A DNA stretch of 64,000 nt from Styela clava (GCF_964204865.1 NC_135252.1:248001-312000), one strand, 5' to 3'. Positions 9,717 to 24,174 are shown, counted from the stretch's first letter. Translations and numbers: made by a program. Notes: a model not told the origin generated them from the letters alone.

Positions 9717-12588
9717 ATGTTGAACGTTACCACCATGCCAGACTCTTCATTGTCACAAAGTCAGGATGATGGAACAAGAACTGGAGTCAATATACTTCTC
9801 GTCATAATGTATGGACTTTTGGTAAGTAGCTTATAGGCTATCAGTATATTGAATTTCAAATTTTCTTTCAGTCACAGTTCTTCATCAGGGGTTACGACTG
9901 AGCATATATCAGATATTCATGAAAAATATTGTTCTAAATCAAGTTAAAGCAATGCAGGAATCATCCTTTATACCAGGAGTAGTCTATGCGTGCCAAAACA
10001 TGATTTCTCATGGCAGCATGGCACGCCAAGCTATTCGAGGCAGATTGTGACAAACATTCTCATTTGAACAAAAAAAACAAATCAAAAAATTCATTGAAAA
10101 ACATGCAATATTTAACTGCAATCGACAAGCGGCCATATGAGAGTTATTATACAATCATCGGCGCGAGATGCTACACTTTTAAACAAGCGCTTAATCGCGG
10201 CGACTGTTTCATAATGGAATGGAAATTTTAGATTTTGACCCCCCCTATCGAAAATGCACGCCTGGCTGATTTTCATCATTTAACTGTGAGCTACATGTAG
10301 CCCTAAGAAAAAATGAAATGAAGGTGCTCTCGTAGTATGTGTACCAGGTTAGGGCATAATTTTATTCCAATTTTCCTCATTTTAGTTCTACTGCGAGTTT
10401 GGGGACTAGCCAAATGACTCCCGTAGTATTTACCGTACACATGGAATTATGGCCTAAACCTAACCTGGAACACACACTACGTTTTGGTGTCTGGCATCTT
10501 GGTGCACATACTACAGGAGCACCGAAATAAATTTTATCTTCAGTATTGTCACGATTTCATTGTTTCCGGCTACAAAACTAATCGCGAGTGCCTTCATACC
10601 TATTACTTAAGTCGTGCAAAGACAGGTCGGATGTAGAAATGCCGTATGCAGAAATCCCTTGTAAGCTAGTTTTCATGCACGTTATCCATTAAAATAAATT
10701 TGTTTCTCATCCGCTTACTATTAAAATCAGGTAGTTGGCTACGCAGACCGTACACTTAAAAATGTTTGGCACGTGGAGGTGCTCATTATTCATAAACTGG
10801 CACGCTGAATTAAAAAGGTTGCCGACCCCTACTTTATACTCTCATAAGCTGGTTCAGAAACAATGCTTTTTTTTTTTAGATATTTTTCTTGGTGGCAATT
10901 TTTGTTCAGAGGTTTTTACGGAGAATCGCTCCAAAATTTTCTAAAGGATACACGGATGTTGGAAAATTCGCTCCGAAGGTAAAAACAATATCGGACAGCT
11001 AAAAAAAGCGAATAAGAACTTTGTGAAAATGGAGTCCATGTATTGCGTTATTATCGGTTATGTAGTCGAAACAAATTTACCACACTAATTTACAATTACT
11101 CCGAAAAGTGGGTGCTTAGCCTACATGCAGACTTTAATTAACATAAACACTTCGATCCTAAGAAACGAATTTTCGCTGCAATAATCCTAATCAAGTTTTT
11201 TTGGCCATAACCATTTGACTCTTTTTGCTTGAATACTGTTAGCTAAGTGCGATTGGACTATTTTACTTTTCTCAACTAATTTAAAAATCGAATAATATTG
11301 TAACTTTTCCTCGTTCTATAAGATATTCAGCGTGAGAACTAAGAGTTCATGACTGACTCACTAGAAACTGTATTGAATGTTGACATAAATAAAAAGTCAT
11401 TAATGGCAAATTTTCAATGTTATTTATATAGACATTAAAGGAAGATATTAACGAGCGATTGATGCAAACTCTTCATGTTGTTCATGAACCGAGATTGTTA
11501 TCAGATGGTGATGAGAGAAATTTGTGTATGAATTTGGAGAATAAGGCAGATGATGACGATGAAATTCCATACAATTATCTTTATCGTATGAAAGCATTGG
11601 ATGATATCAAAATACTAGGTATATGGCATTATTTTTATTTCAAGTATAATGTCAAACTCATTTATTGTCAAAGAAGATACCTCTTTTATTTTTAATGGTT
11701 CATATTCATAACTGGAGCCCTTTCTGATAGTGCTCAGTGAGTATCTACAAGGTGGTACAGCAAAAATTGCTAGTGGTGGAAATTTTTCTGCCATCGGCAT
11801 CATCTCCTTTTTTCCATCTTACTGCAAGCATTTCGTATATATTGGCAGAACTACATCATCTGTTCTCTTTTCTTGAATCTATGTTTTATTTATTTCTAAA
11901 TCATTAGTTAATGTGGTAAAGTAATAATTCTGACATTTATAATTGATACAATTTTCAGAGAGAGCTCTTTGTCGCACTGATGAAAGTTTAAAGCGCCATC
12001 CATTAAAAAATTTCAAACAACATATGAGAGATATTAAATCACATAGCAGTGGTGTGATGAGAACAGTAAGAAGTAGTCAAATAAAAGCTTTGACGGATGC
12101 ATATGAGCATGCACGTTATAAACCTGAGGTAGAAATCTTCAATTTAATATTAGTAATATTTGAAGTCGTTACTGATTACGTTTTTCATTCATAATAAATA
12201 ATCTATGAGAGCTCGTTTCAATGATGGTTAATAATGGGCCCATAAAGTAAATATATTTATTCAACTCATTTTCAGCCATTTGGAAAGCAAGAATATGAAA
12301 AATTCAGAGGTGTTTTAGATGATATTATTTCAGGGTATGTAACAATCTTGAATATTACACAACTATTCTGATAGTTCTCAGTACCTGATACATTTAACAT
12401 GACAATTTTGTTTCCTAAGTAGAATTGAACACAAAGTTAAAAAGAAAAAGACAAAAAAGCTGCAGAAAAATATTAATAATTCAAGTATTGAAGGACCTCC
12501 AGCACACAAGCATGAAAGAGAGCAAGTTGAAACCCATTCAGAAAATGAACCTCTGATAGATAGTAATCCTAACAAGAAGAATCAATAA
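9717..12588 (+). CDS. C1orf43: C1orf43/NICE-3 family membrane protein (261 aa, 6 exons)
   Basis: Coding exons: 9717-9821, 10880-10978, 11432-11618, 11959-12128, 12276-12334 and 12423-12588. All have GT-AG introns and matching phases. The N-terminus has GVNILLVIMYGLL running across the first splice into IFFLVAIFVQRFLRRIAPKF, a single membrane segment followed by a basic stretch. Conserved family blocks are LKEDINERL, PYNYLYRMKALDDI, HPLKNFKQHM and LTDAYEHARY with FGKQEYEKF. The tail is Lys-rich and hydrophilic. Human C1orf43 is about 253 aa with the same block order, and is described as a Golgi/membrane protein affecting phagocytosis. That role is known for the family and is not shown here. 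Two in-frame ATGs (9717 and 9735) are both plausible; the second has an ACCACC context. Confidence 0.93.
10323..10523. mobile_element. ~200-bp MITE (copy 2) in intron 1 of the C1orf43-like gene
   Basis: The left end reads GGTGCTCTCGTAGTATGTG and the right end on the minus strand reads GGTGCTCCTGTAGTATGTG. Length is 201 bp, almost the same as copy 1 at 3775-3970. There is no coding capacity. The internal sequence contains the shared taggttaggg-type block. Confidence 0.8.
10800..10832. mobile_element. hAT-like right terminal sequence
   Basis: The sequence aaaaaggttgccgacccct is the reverse complement of a hAT-type start. It lies about 50 bases before exon 2 of the C1orf43-like gene. No convincing left partner was found. 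Confidence 0.4.
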
Positions 12589-12620
12589 ATGAACATGATT
12601 TTATATTTTATATATTTTGT

Positions 12621-12626
12621 AATAAA
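12621..12626 (+). promoter_or_regulatory. Probable polyadenylation signal of the C1orf43-like gene
   Basis: AATAAA lies 33 bases after the stop codon. Confidence 0.6.
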
Positions 12627-14702
12627 TATGCAAAGCACTTTTATATCGATTACATGTGTTGTTGATGTACATGTTTAGACTTCTCTAACACAGCTTAATC
12701 AGGAATTTAGCATCCTAGAGCATCTGTGTCAATTTTGTGAGAGTCTACAGAAATATGGTTGATGCAACAAGCATTCGAAGTTACAGTTGCTTCTTCTAGT
12801 TCAGCACCTCCACTTTGTACGTCTTTTGTACACATATCCTGGGGTTATTATGCAAGGAACTCCTATCCATGTGCTGGTCGATCCGAAAAACGAAAAGCTG
12901 CTTATTTTACATTATATATATCACGTTTGCATGCTAATAACTCAAATGTATTTCTGTAACATTTTGCCTGACCAAAGTCTTGACGTGTACACAGCTTCTA
13001 GGTTGGTTGGGCATATATGTAATATGTACCTCTAAATTCAATTCCTCCCATAATAATAAGATGGGTAGTAATGATCTGACAGGAGAGTTTGGAAATCTCA
13101 CGAAATACTACAGGTTGACAGAAAGAGACTTACTTCCTCGGTATTAAAAATAAAAGAATAAAATTATCGTTGTGTAGGAGTCGACAAATCAGGACTAAAA
13201 AACCATTGCATGCAGCTGATAAGCAACCCCTTATACTGGGCCCGATCACAAACATATGCCACAATCTCTTTTTATTGTATCACAATCTTGCAACATCAGT
13301 TCGGAAGACTCTCCAAAATGTAACATATTGAACAGAATATCGGTACTTGAAAAACAACAGTTCATAACAATTTAAAACCAAACTTGATAATAATATTCAT
13401 GCAATAAATTGTAAGGAGCAAAACCATGACTTGATATGTTAGCACAATGAGAAGCTTTGAGTAACTCACAACACTGTTTTCATCTATTTTCAAAACCCCG
13501 AAGTGTGAGTCTAATGAGTTTTAAATTTAGTGTAAACGAGTATTTTTATCTATACCATTCAGTTATAAGTGCCATTCTTCTTTTGAACTCAAAAACTTTT
13601 TGAATTCAAAAACCATGTCACATACCCCTCATTCGGGCAATTTTAACTTTTTTTCACTATTTTTTTGGTCTTTTTGTTTTCATAATAAAATAAATTTTCA
13701 GGAAAAAGCAATACCACGAGTGACAGGTAAAATAAGGTAATAATATAAAGTATAACATGGTGTGGCACCCAACACTAGAACGGCATATATAAAAGTTGTA
13801 GCGAGCACAATAAATTGTTGACAGTTGACACAATACATTTACATTATGTACATTGAGAAAGAACTGAAAAAAAGAGGTTGGAAAACCAAACAATATAGCA
13901 TCAATAAAACAAGGACACCTTAATAAAACAAGCAAATACAAATTAATCTTGATGTGACCATTTGTACTCCACAGACAAATTTTGCCACAGTCTCTGGATA
14001 TACCATACTAATTCATTCGATAACCAAGGCAGCAAGCGGTCATATTTACAACATTGGTGAGGGAGCTCAGATAATTCTCGATATTGCTGATATGCCAAAC
14101 ACAACAACTTTATATTCCAAAATACAGCACAAAACATCGCTCAACAACAGAATCAGAATATGTTTGCATTATGCAATATTCAACAACACGGTTTCATGTA
14201 TTCTATCATCAGCATTAAACTAATGTTTCAAATAGCGGAGTATAGATTTTTACTAATCAGATCATCATTGTGGAATGATTTTGACATATTGTATACTCAT
14301 TGAATATGGGTGCCCCTGTTGAAATAGTAGCAGGAGTCGCAGTTCCCACCCATGAACTATATCTTATTTAAAACTCAAAGCAGACTTCCAACAAATTCAA
14401 CAACAACTCTGCAATTTAACCAAAAAGCAAGGAGTTAGATATATATATATATACACCAAAGCAATTTCTCTATCTACTGTTGATACACACACCAGCCACC
14501 TATGCCACCACTCTCTGAACAGGATAAAATATTGTCAGAACACTGTGACAAGAACAAAAGTACAGTTGAAATACATAGCGCATTATACACAATTAAATGG
14601 AATATGGGGAACATTCTGGTGAAGTTATTGAAAGCAAAACAGAATTGTTCAGAAACTCTTTGAAAGTTAATGCTGTGAATCTTCAAGCATATCATTATTT
14701 GT
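12627..14702. other. Spacer between convergent gene ends
   Basis: This lies between the 3' ends of the C1orf43-like gene and MEPCE, and probably contains the MEPCE 3' untranslated region on the minus strand. No frame here has family resemblance. A tatatatata run lies near 14440. Confidence 0.4.
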
Positions 14703-17700
14703 TCATTCAGGTTTGTAATAAACTTGTATTGGTCTTTGAAAACCTGAAATGAGAAAAATAGTAATTGCAACAAGCCGATAGATGTATTATGATTCTCCCC
14801 GGGATAAATATGTAAATCCAATCCTAACACAGACTCACCCTACGTTGTATTAAAGTTGAATAGTGGCCAGAAAAAGAATAAATATCATGCAGTTCAAATT
14901 TGGTTCTATGCTCGCTTGAAGGACCCATTCATAAATGTTTTCAGCACCGGTTTAAATTTAAAGAAATATATATATGAATAAAATGGAAAATATTTCTGTA
15001 TTAATGGATGCGTATTTTTCTGAAGTATTGCAAATCCATAAAGCATGAAACAAATATTTAATTGAAAAATAATTGGTTAAACATCAAAGTGCAGTTTCAG
15101 TATAAAAGCATATAAATCTTACCAGCATTCTTGTTTCGAGCTTGCAAATTGAGATGATCTACTTTTTCAAATCCAATTTCTTTAAGCAGCAAGTTTGGAA
15201 ATGATTCTGGAAACAGCTTGATTGACTTGAAATTTTCATTTAGCTTCTCCTGATAAATTTAAATAATTTGATAGAATCGAAAAATAACACACACAAAACA
15301 ACCATCGCTGTACATAGTGTATCGTACACAAGTCATTCCTGAATATAACTAGTACTGTGATGGTGATTACTTTGATGATGTATTAAAACTCAAATCAAGT
15401 CTTTTGTAATCTGTTGGCCCATTAGTTCAAACCCCATACCTACCTCTACTCTGAGATGGAGGCAACAATGATCCACTCAAAAATACTATAGATATCTTAT
15501 GTATAGTCTTGTTCAAAATAACATGATAGAAAAAAAAACAGTGGGATAATATTAAACAATATAAGAAACTCCGGAAAATGTCATAGGAAATATTCAAAGC
15601 ATGTGGTTAAGTATAATTCAGGGGAGAACAGGTAGAAAAATGATATCAGGGTCATTTGAAATAAAATATTTGAATTTATTCGTGCAATTATGGATAAGGG
15701 TCAAACAAGTACTACATTTTAGATGAACAACATTAGTTATAAAGAAATATAAAACACCACCAACCGAAAGTTTTCTTTTGCTTTTATAAGAGTTCCATTG
15801 TTGTGGTTCGAGAATAAACATTCCTCCCGCACGAAGTTGCTTGAAAACTCTACAAAAAGTGCAAAACTCATAAATCCTAAACAAGCTAACAAAAACATTC
15901 ACAGGCAGTGTAAATTGCTATATTTTGGATACAAAACAAATCAAATGGATAACTAGATTTGAAATAACAATCAATCAAACCAATAGTTATCATAACGTCT
16001 CAGTGTATTATTATTTTTATAAACCTGCATCGATTTGCATATGAATTCTGATGATTGATAAATTAATCTATATCCACTTTTCATCAGAGTATACAGAATG
16101 GCAAATATTTTATTATTGTTTGTATTAGAGTGTCATTTTTTTTTTATCTATTTCTATTACCTTAGTTGACATAATACACTTAACATTCTTATATTAAGTT
16201 AAACATGGTTCAAAGTTATTTATAGAATCAATAAAAATACAGCAAGACTCTTAAATCACTTTCACTAACAGGGATGTAAATTAATATGAAAAAAATGTAT
16301 CTGTAAAAAATGTCACTTAATTAAAAATGTGTCACTGTAGAAGAAAAATTACATTAAATTGACCAATACTATAAAATTATAAGATAAAGCGTGCAAACCC
16401 ATAACTACTCAATTAAAATAACACACAAACAGGACAATTATGTTATTGAAGAGGAAAATGTTCACACTTATTTTCATTGTATAAAAGAAATTGTCAAATA
16501 TATAACATTAGAAGTCCAAAATACCTTTTAAACATTCGAATTAATCCTTCATCTCCCCAATTTAAATGTACCCACTTGGAAACACTCATGCACATGACAA
16601 CATCATATTCGGGTTCTTGAAAACGAAGAAATTCATCTTTTTGTGGGATATAATTTCCCTGGAAAAATAAATTCTTTTCAGATCCAGTCCGTTGGGCAAA
16701 TGTTACTTTGTAAATTTCCCTTATAGACCCCACCTCACCAACAGAGACAACACCATGATTTATAACCGTTGTAAATATTCAGCACGCATTATGCAATACT
16801 AGAATCTTGTTTGCGGGCATTGCGTAGGTCAGAAAGGAAAAGACAAAAAAATCATTGAATTTGATCATATTTTATTGCCTATTATTCACCTTTGATTTAC
16901 TGTAAAAGTCTTGAATCTTTCAAATTTCTGATTGCTGAATCAATGCCATATTATACTTATCATCTAAGAACTTCATATAAAAGAATTTGACTTAAATGAA
17001 TGTAAAAAAAATTCAACTTACTTGAAAAAAATTAATATTGTTTGGAAAAGCAGCCGTTGTTTCATCTTTACCAGTTTCAATAGGTGGACACGCTAGTGGA
17101 CCAAAACTAATAGCCATAGATGAAGGAAACTTTGTGGAGCTGGAAAGAAATGTGATATATGTTATTATTGGTATTTGACATTCAATATTTATGGGCGTGT
17201 TTTTAATTCAATAAAGCAAGGCAGTTTGTGAAAAATAGTATAATGCAAATGAATTACCACTCACTTGTTCAACCTAATAGTAACAACAATGACTCAATTC
17301 ATGAATGAATGACTGCGAATCTATTTTAAGATGAAAAATATCTTATGTATCGAAACACTCCCTTCCATCAAAATTATTACATTCATAGAGTATTCTAAAT
17401 CAGCCATTTCCAACCCAAATGTCATCTGGGACTGCAAAGTATATTTCAGTTATGACACAAGCTGCACATTAAATAACACGTCACACACCATGAACTAGTT
17501 TTAATTTTGTCAAATATGTTGTTGTGAAGAATGAATACAGTGATACCTCGATAGTCGACAATAATTCGTTCGGGATTGGTGTTCTACTACCCATGTTTCG
17601 TTGTGATATGGGTGATTGTCATGGTATAATTGTATTGTTATGTCATAATGTATTTGTAAACAACACGTTAGTAGAGATATTTTTGTGTACAACTCAGTAA

Positions 17701-20700
17701 CGAGTACCTCAAATCGGTAGTTACTTGAAGATTATTGAGTTCAAGTTGAATATATTGCACAGCTTTTCAAACTGGGATGTGGAATGAACAAATGAAAATT
17801 TTGAATATAAAGTGTGGACTGTTTGTTTCAAATTAAATTGGAATGGATAAAATGTCATTCATGTTCAAATGGCATTGGGATCATGGTTGATAGCTAAACA
17901 TTTTATGTTAGTTTAGTTCAAATCTATATTTCTAACTCTCTCTATTTGCTTACAAAAATCAGAAAGTTTTAATCAATCGTATCCTATCAATTGCTGCCTG
18001 TGTTATTAATAAATGCCAACATGAATGAATGAATATCCTCAACCCCATATATATATGCTCATCTAAACGCTTATGGAGATGGAAATACAAACCTCTTTCG
18101 GGCACTCGCATAATGTCGAATGTTATTTCTTGCTGTTCTTATCAGACTGTCATCAATATCGATCCCAACAATTTTTCGAGGCTCATAATCACGAGCAATC
18201 AGAAGAGTCAGATGGCCAGCATTACAACCGATATCCAGGACATCTTTATCTAAACACCAAAAATGCAAATTATTTTATGGTAGAGGTTATCTAAAACAAA
18301 TAGGTAACATAATACAAAAAAATCAAGCTCCTATGTTAATTTAAGAAATGCCGAATGCATAAATACACTTAGAATTTTTTTTTTACTAGCTAATATTGTA
18401 CTTGCTTGAAGTAGTCATTTTAATAATAGTTGAACAGTTGAGATAGGATTCAGGATTCAATACAGGGAGTAAAAAAAGAAAAACAGATGAGGGATAATAC
18501 AGTTTGGTTCACTACTAATATACTTCAGCTGTGTTATTAGTGGTTATTTTACTGCCACTTTTAATAATATTGAGTCAAGCAAAGTTCATGCAACACAATT
18601 ACCATGGAATCTCATTATTAAAAATTTGATGACAAACCCGTTCTTCATTAATACCAAACTAACAGAACCCAAATCATTTCTCACCTTTGAACCAGTCCTT
18701 TTTCAAATTTTCCATTCTGATGTCCTTGAACTTCTCTGGATTTCTATACCCATAATACTTGTTGTAGTTTCCATATTGGAAATGTGCAGTTTGCGGTCTC
18801 TTGCTTGGCTTTTTATTATTACTTTGACTTGACATTCCCTCGTTGTTGTGAGTTTTATGGTTGGTGAAATTTTGATTTGGCTCATAATTGCTTTGTTTTT
18901 TACTTGTGATGTTTGAAGTTTGAATTGCAGTCTGGTCCTTTTCCTGTTCATATCTAATTTCTTTGTTCATGTAGTTCTGAGCTGGACTTTTACCAGCATT
19001 TGCTTCCTCTTCAGCTAACCTTCCACATATCGGTTTCACCAACAAAGCTTTGAAGTCTTTTGTGAAGTCTTTCTTGACTGGACTGTGATGGAAACTTCTT
19101 ATCCTGACTCCTTTTCCATCATCATCATTCCAATATAATGCAGGTATAAAATTCTCACTGACAGTTCTTCTTCTTTTTGGTGGGGAAAAAATATTTCTGT
19201 CTGGAATTTTTTCACTTCCGCATCTTAGATGTTCTTCTAATATAACAGAGGAGTCCGTTTGCATTCCAGCATCACTTGTAGACGGCTTCCCGAAACCAGA
19301 TCTGCGCTGTCTTCTATTTTTATGACTGATGGTCGATCGAAAGCGGCGTGTGTCTTGTGGAACAACAGGGGACACAATTGGGTCTCTAATATGAGCCTGT
19401 GAGGTGAAATCAAAAAAAGAAATAGGAAATATTATATGATTGGAGTAATTTTGATTGCAAATCAAATATTATAGTCAATTTATCTCTTAACTCTAATTAT
19501 TGATCTTAATATATTTACTGTTATCTAAACAATGATGTAAATTGCATAAAATCATAATTATGATAGGCCTACTCAATAACTGTATAACAACTACCGGTAT
19601 ATAAATATTTCGTATACTGTGAGTGTGCATCACACTTGATCTCAAAGAAAATAATAATTTTGACATTACGTTTATTAGAGTTGCATCAAAATAAATGAGT
19701 GCTGTTATTTATTACTGAGAACACAACAGAATTATGTATCTGGGCCATCATCTGACAAATATCTATGCAAAAAATTTATACAAATTTTTGAAAAATATAT
19801 AACTTTGATAAGTTTATACCTGTGTTGCAGGCAAATTCAGAGTATTAACTTCGGGTGGAGAATGTTGTTTTTTCTTAATTCGTCCATCCGTCTTTTTTGA
19901 AGTTTCCTCTTTGATATATGTAGTTAGATCAGTAGGCGGCGTTTTGCCTCCTATATCTTTCTGATCATCACTATTCGATGTTGCGTCTGAATTTTGTCGG
20001 TGTTCTTGCTGCTTTGTTGCATGACTTTTGCGGCGGCGCTTTTTCTTGCCTTTTTGTTTGGATATTTCTCCAGGAACAATAGTTGCTGTTCCAAAGCTGG
20101 TAACATTGAGTCCTAAAGGATCTGTAACATCAGTTGGCATCACAATATCAACTGTTGAATTTCTTGGAGGAAGTGGCGAAGAGGCAGGTGTAACAGCATT
20201 GAGAGCACGGCAGACATTTTCATCCATCATTGAATTGAGATTTAAAGGATCTGCTATATTACCACCCAACAAGAACTTATTAGGAAGGATGATTCTTCCA
20301 CCGGCGTTCAATTGCCTTTTGTGATGATTATGATGATTGCAATTTCCTCTGCGACGTTTCCCGTTTTGATGATTGCAGCTGCTACCTATAAAGTTAAAGA
20401 TATCTTTTTTAAACATGTATCCTCATTATCTCAAGTCTATCAGTTTTCTATCCCTGAGCAAAGAAATAGTCAATTCCGCATATTCTGCTACAGATCCAAA
20501 GTACCACTAATACAATTTGAAAGATAGTCTGTTGTCTGTCTATTTCAAATCACTGAGATATAAGAAATGTTACATAAAAAACAACAAAGCTTATACAAAT
20601 ACATAAGTAGGGGTGGGCAAAATCAAATAGCTTTTTCGAATCAAACAATTCGAATATTTTTTTTTCGAATAACGAATATTTTTAATACACAATAGGAATC

Positions 20701-22548
20701 CAGAACGTCAGAGGTCCATACTCCCTTTTAAAATTAAATAATGTAAACATTGCAAATTCAATGACAACGTTGATTTTATACTGGTTAATTTTGACATAAC
20801 CGCTGATTATATTTATCCCGTTTGATTTAACGACCGAAAACGTAAATTTGATAAGATATATTCCAGCCATTTCTCTTTTTAGTATTAATTCTTTTTATAT
20901 TTTGAATATTTATACGATGTATATAATATTTATACGTGTGTTCATATTGATGACAGATTGAGGTGTTATTTCAGGACCTGATTAATTTTATTATGATCAT
21001 TCGTGTCGGCTTTGACCTCCCTATCACTGTGCGTGATTGCCACCAGGTAAACTCATGTTGATAATAAATGAAGCACAACCGGTGTTAGCACAAAACGATG
21101 TAATTTGCCGACGTTTCGAATTTCTATACAGAAAAACTTCATCAGGGCATGATATCGAAAGGACACACTGTTTGTAAATTAACTGTCCTAGTTTTAAGAT
21201 AACAATGTTATCATTATCGACACCGGATTGCAGATATTTATGAGGACGATAATTGACTGATGTATGCTTTTCTATGATGTCTGTCTTATTTTTGTATCAA
21301 ATAGATAACTCTGCAAAGCTGTGATACTAGAATCCTGAATGTTGCTTTGATTTAAAATAGTAAATAATAGGGATTTCTATGTGGTCATTGGGCGAGATGA
21401 AGTTATTACCGGTAAGTGCTTTTGTGTCTATTGAGGGTTAAGATCATTATTACAGCTAAAATCGTTACCAAGAAATTCACAATTTTATTTACGAAATTTG
21501 AAAATTCAACAATTAACTAGCCTATTTCGATTAGGTCACGCCCTAAATATTACTGCACAAAAGCTTCAAAATGTAGAAATAATGTATCATTTACGATGAT
21601 GATAGGCTGGGCGCAACAAGTCGTAAACGAGCCAATGGGCATTGTTACAAGAATATTCAAGATTCATTACATCGTCTCCTATTGTTTACAATTTTACCAC
21701 CATGCATGGCCAAGTGAATGTTTACATTTTCAAAACATTACTTTGTAAGGGAGGAATAGATCACTGAAAATACATGCCAAGCTAATAGAAAGTCAATTTA
21801 GAGGGATATGGCCTTATCTAGGCTAGAAGTGATGCTTTTTAAAAATCTGAGTTGCCATTTTCAAATTGATGCTATTTATATAACTCACATCTTCTGATGA
21901 CCTAAATTTCCTTTTCCGACATGCATGGTCTCTTGAGAATGTCATTTTAACATTTTATTAGCAAAATAAACGATTGAAAATGATACAATTGCGAAAAAAG
22001 AAAGCAAAAAACATCTCAACGCAAAGATATTGAATTTGTGATTATACAAATTTGTCGTTTCTGTCTGTTTGTGAAAGCCGTGGGTAAATTCTCGTACAAT
22101 TCCAGGCCATCGATTTTGCAACATGAGAGTTCCTTGTCCCAAGCAAAGTGATGGTACACATGGTACATGAATAGTAAAGTGCCATTCGAACATCATAATA
22201 TAAGATTTGCTATTTGAATACTTTGACCAGTCCTATACACACTTATGAAATATTTTTATTTCTTTATCTGATTGATATAAGCATGTTTATAAAAATTGTC
22301 TTACCCATATTAGAATGTTCATTAAAACTGTTCCTTCTCTTGCGTCTTCTTGCTCTACCTCTATTTCCCGCCTGATGAATTTGATTAACATTTTCCTCAC
22401 TTTCAACAAATTCAGGGGCACTTGAAAAATTTATGCCATTGTCATTTTTCAGAAAGTCTTCTTCATTTGTGATAATGGTATCAGTATTGGACAATTGTAA
22501 AATGCACCTTCCTTCTGATGAAGGAGATAATGTTTGCACAGTTGCCAT
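14703..22548 (-). CDS. MEPCE: 7SK snRNA methylphosphate capping enzyme, MEPCE/Bin3 (727 aa, 9 exons)
   Basis: Coding exons, in transcript order: 22548-22305, 20385-19820, 19396-18685, 18249-18093, 17139-17022, 16658-16525, 15849-15765, 15249-15123 and 14743-14703; phases agree throughout. The enzyme puts a gamma-monomethyl cap on 7SK RNA using SAM and stabilises the 7SK particle that restrains P-TEFb in the nucleus. The catalytic half shows [19 protein letters not shown] motif [13 protein letters not shown] with IVGIDID, then [44 protein letters not shown] and the terminal [10 protein letters not shown]. The disordered N-terminal half is His/Arg/Lys-rich. It keeps [33 protein letters not shown] and TDPLGLN, which I recall also occur in the vertebrate protein. 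Human MEPCE is about 689 aa. Intron 7 uses an unusual GTTGGT donor. No clear polyadenylation signal was found. Confidence 0.96.
20609..22237. mobile_element. Possible hAT element in MEPCE intron 1
   Basis: The left end reads TAGGGGTGGGCAAAATCAAA. The right end on the minus strand reads TAGGACTGGTCAAAGTATTC and then continues AAATAGC, as the left does. The flanking 8-mers (tacataag and tacacact) match at only 5 of 8 positions, so the boundaries are tentative. No transposase frame is visible inside. Confidence 0.45.
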
Positions 22549-24174
22549 TGCTAATTGAAACGATCAGTCGTTTTATGAAGTTCTGTTATACCAGTATACA
22601 GAGTATTTTTGGATGCAGATCTAGAATATATTCTGATTAGGATGAGATGCACTAGTCAATAGTGTCTCTAAGTTCGCACAGTAAAGACAAATTTATGTTA
22701 TTTGTCTAAAATGATGGTCTTTATTTTTGCAGACTGTAAATTCATTAATGAAGTTTGTGATACAAAATGATTCATGATGCATGTAATTGAAAGATAATGG
22801 ATAGAAGCTAGAACCTGTAAAAAAACAATATTGAGCACTTTTATTTTTTGCTAGTTTGTTCTTAGTTCCCCGGAATTTCCCAGATGTGCATAGTCAAATA
22901 GGCCTATTAAATAATATCGAATTATATGCAACCCTTCCATGTTTTCAAACAATAAAATACCAAAAATGAATAAGAGCTGGATCATTTCAAATGGACTAAC
23001 TAAAAAACATTTATGATTTTTATGGATCCTCCCTGGCTTTGTTCTTCATAGAATGACCATAGGCCTATATCTAAATTTATTAGACAGATATTTGATGAAA
23101 GTGAATGAAAATAAAAATAACAAGATTAATTTTTGATTAATTGAACTAGCAAACAGACATATAATTAAACTGTTTTCCACACATAATTTCTTATCAACTT
23201 AATAATTCCAATTTTTGCTATGTGATAGGTCAATGATGTGCCAAGCATTAAACTAACCTAAGCACCATTAACACATGTAAATCATTGCGAGGCAATATTC
23301 CTTGATTTGGCCATTGTTTACGTGATATTGCAATCGCATGATTGACGGCGCAATCGGCCAAACAGATGTGTGAAGTAAATCTCGTTCCAGTGTGGTCGTG
23401 ACCAGGGCCACGCCCCTCCAATTCCTCTCTCGAAAATGTAAGCGCCTGATTACAGTTACAAATCGCCTATCTGATCTGTATTATGAAAAAAAAACTTATA
23501 TAGAGAGCCCGAAGCGTATACTCACAATTATGGAACCGCTTGTGCAGATAAACCTCTCCATTGATACAACATTAATTAAACGAACGAAAACACTCCCTCA
23601 ACTGCTAACGCTGACACAACCGAACGCACCCAGGCAACCCGCCGTAATGAGATGTTGAAGTCGTACATGCGTTTTTAACCGATGTATCACGTGACTACAG
23701 TCAGTCGAGCGAACGTAATCTCTACGTTTTGACGCGGCGACGTTTCCTTGACGTTTCAAAACCGATTTTAACTTGTTTGTTGGACACAAAATGGGCCAAT
23801 GGATCGTTTTGTTATTATGATGTTGTTGGTAGTGTTCTTTTTTATGTTGTCCTAAATTTTCAGTGAGTTGAAGATTGTCGTTATCGCTAAAACACTATTA
23901 CTTTTATTTATTTTATTTGAGTGAGCGAACACGTAATACTTCTTTTATCAATACCTTCCCACCTAAAATAACCTTACTTGAGTTTTCGTTTGCTTTCCCG
24001 ATTCTATAATCAGTTTTATTTATTTAGTTTTTATCAATTATTTTATCGTCTATTGCTGATTATGGAGTCGGAATAAACTTATACTTACTTATATTTCTAA
24101 ATGTACCGGTATTGTTAAATTACGGGGGTTGGGTGTAGTGTATTTCCATAGCGATCGACGGATAGGATTTACAT
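22549..24174. other. Upstream region of MEPCE, no gene recognised
   Basis: Mixed AT-rich sequence that should contain the MEPCE promoter on the minus strand just above 22548. The 88-codon frame at 23392-23658 is Lys/Thr/Leu-rich without family resemblance. I see no repeat ends and no RNA gene. Confidence 0.4.

Noticed and set aside
23392..23658. 88-codon plus-strand frame above MEPCE
   Set aside because: No recognisable domain, no splice partners and no conserved pattern.
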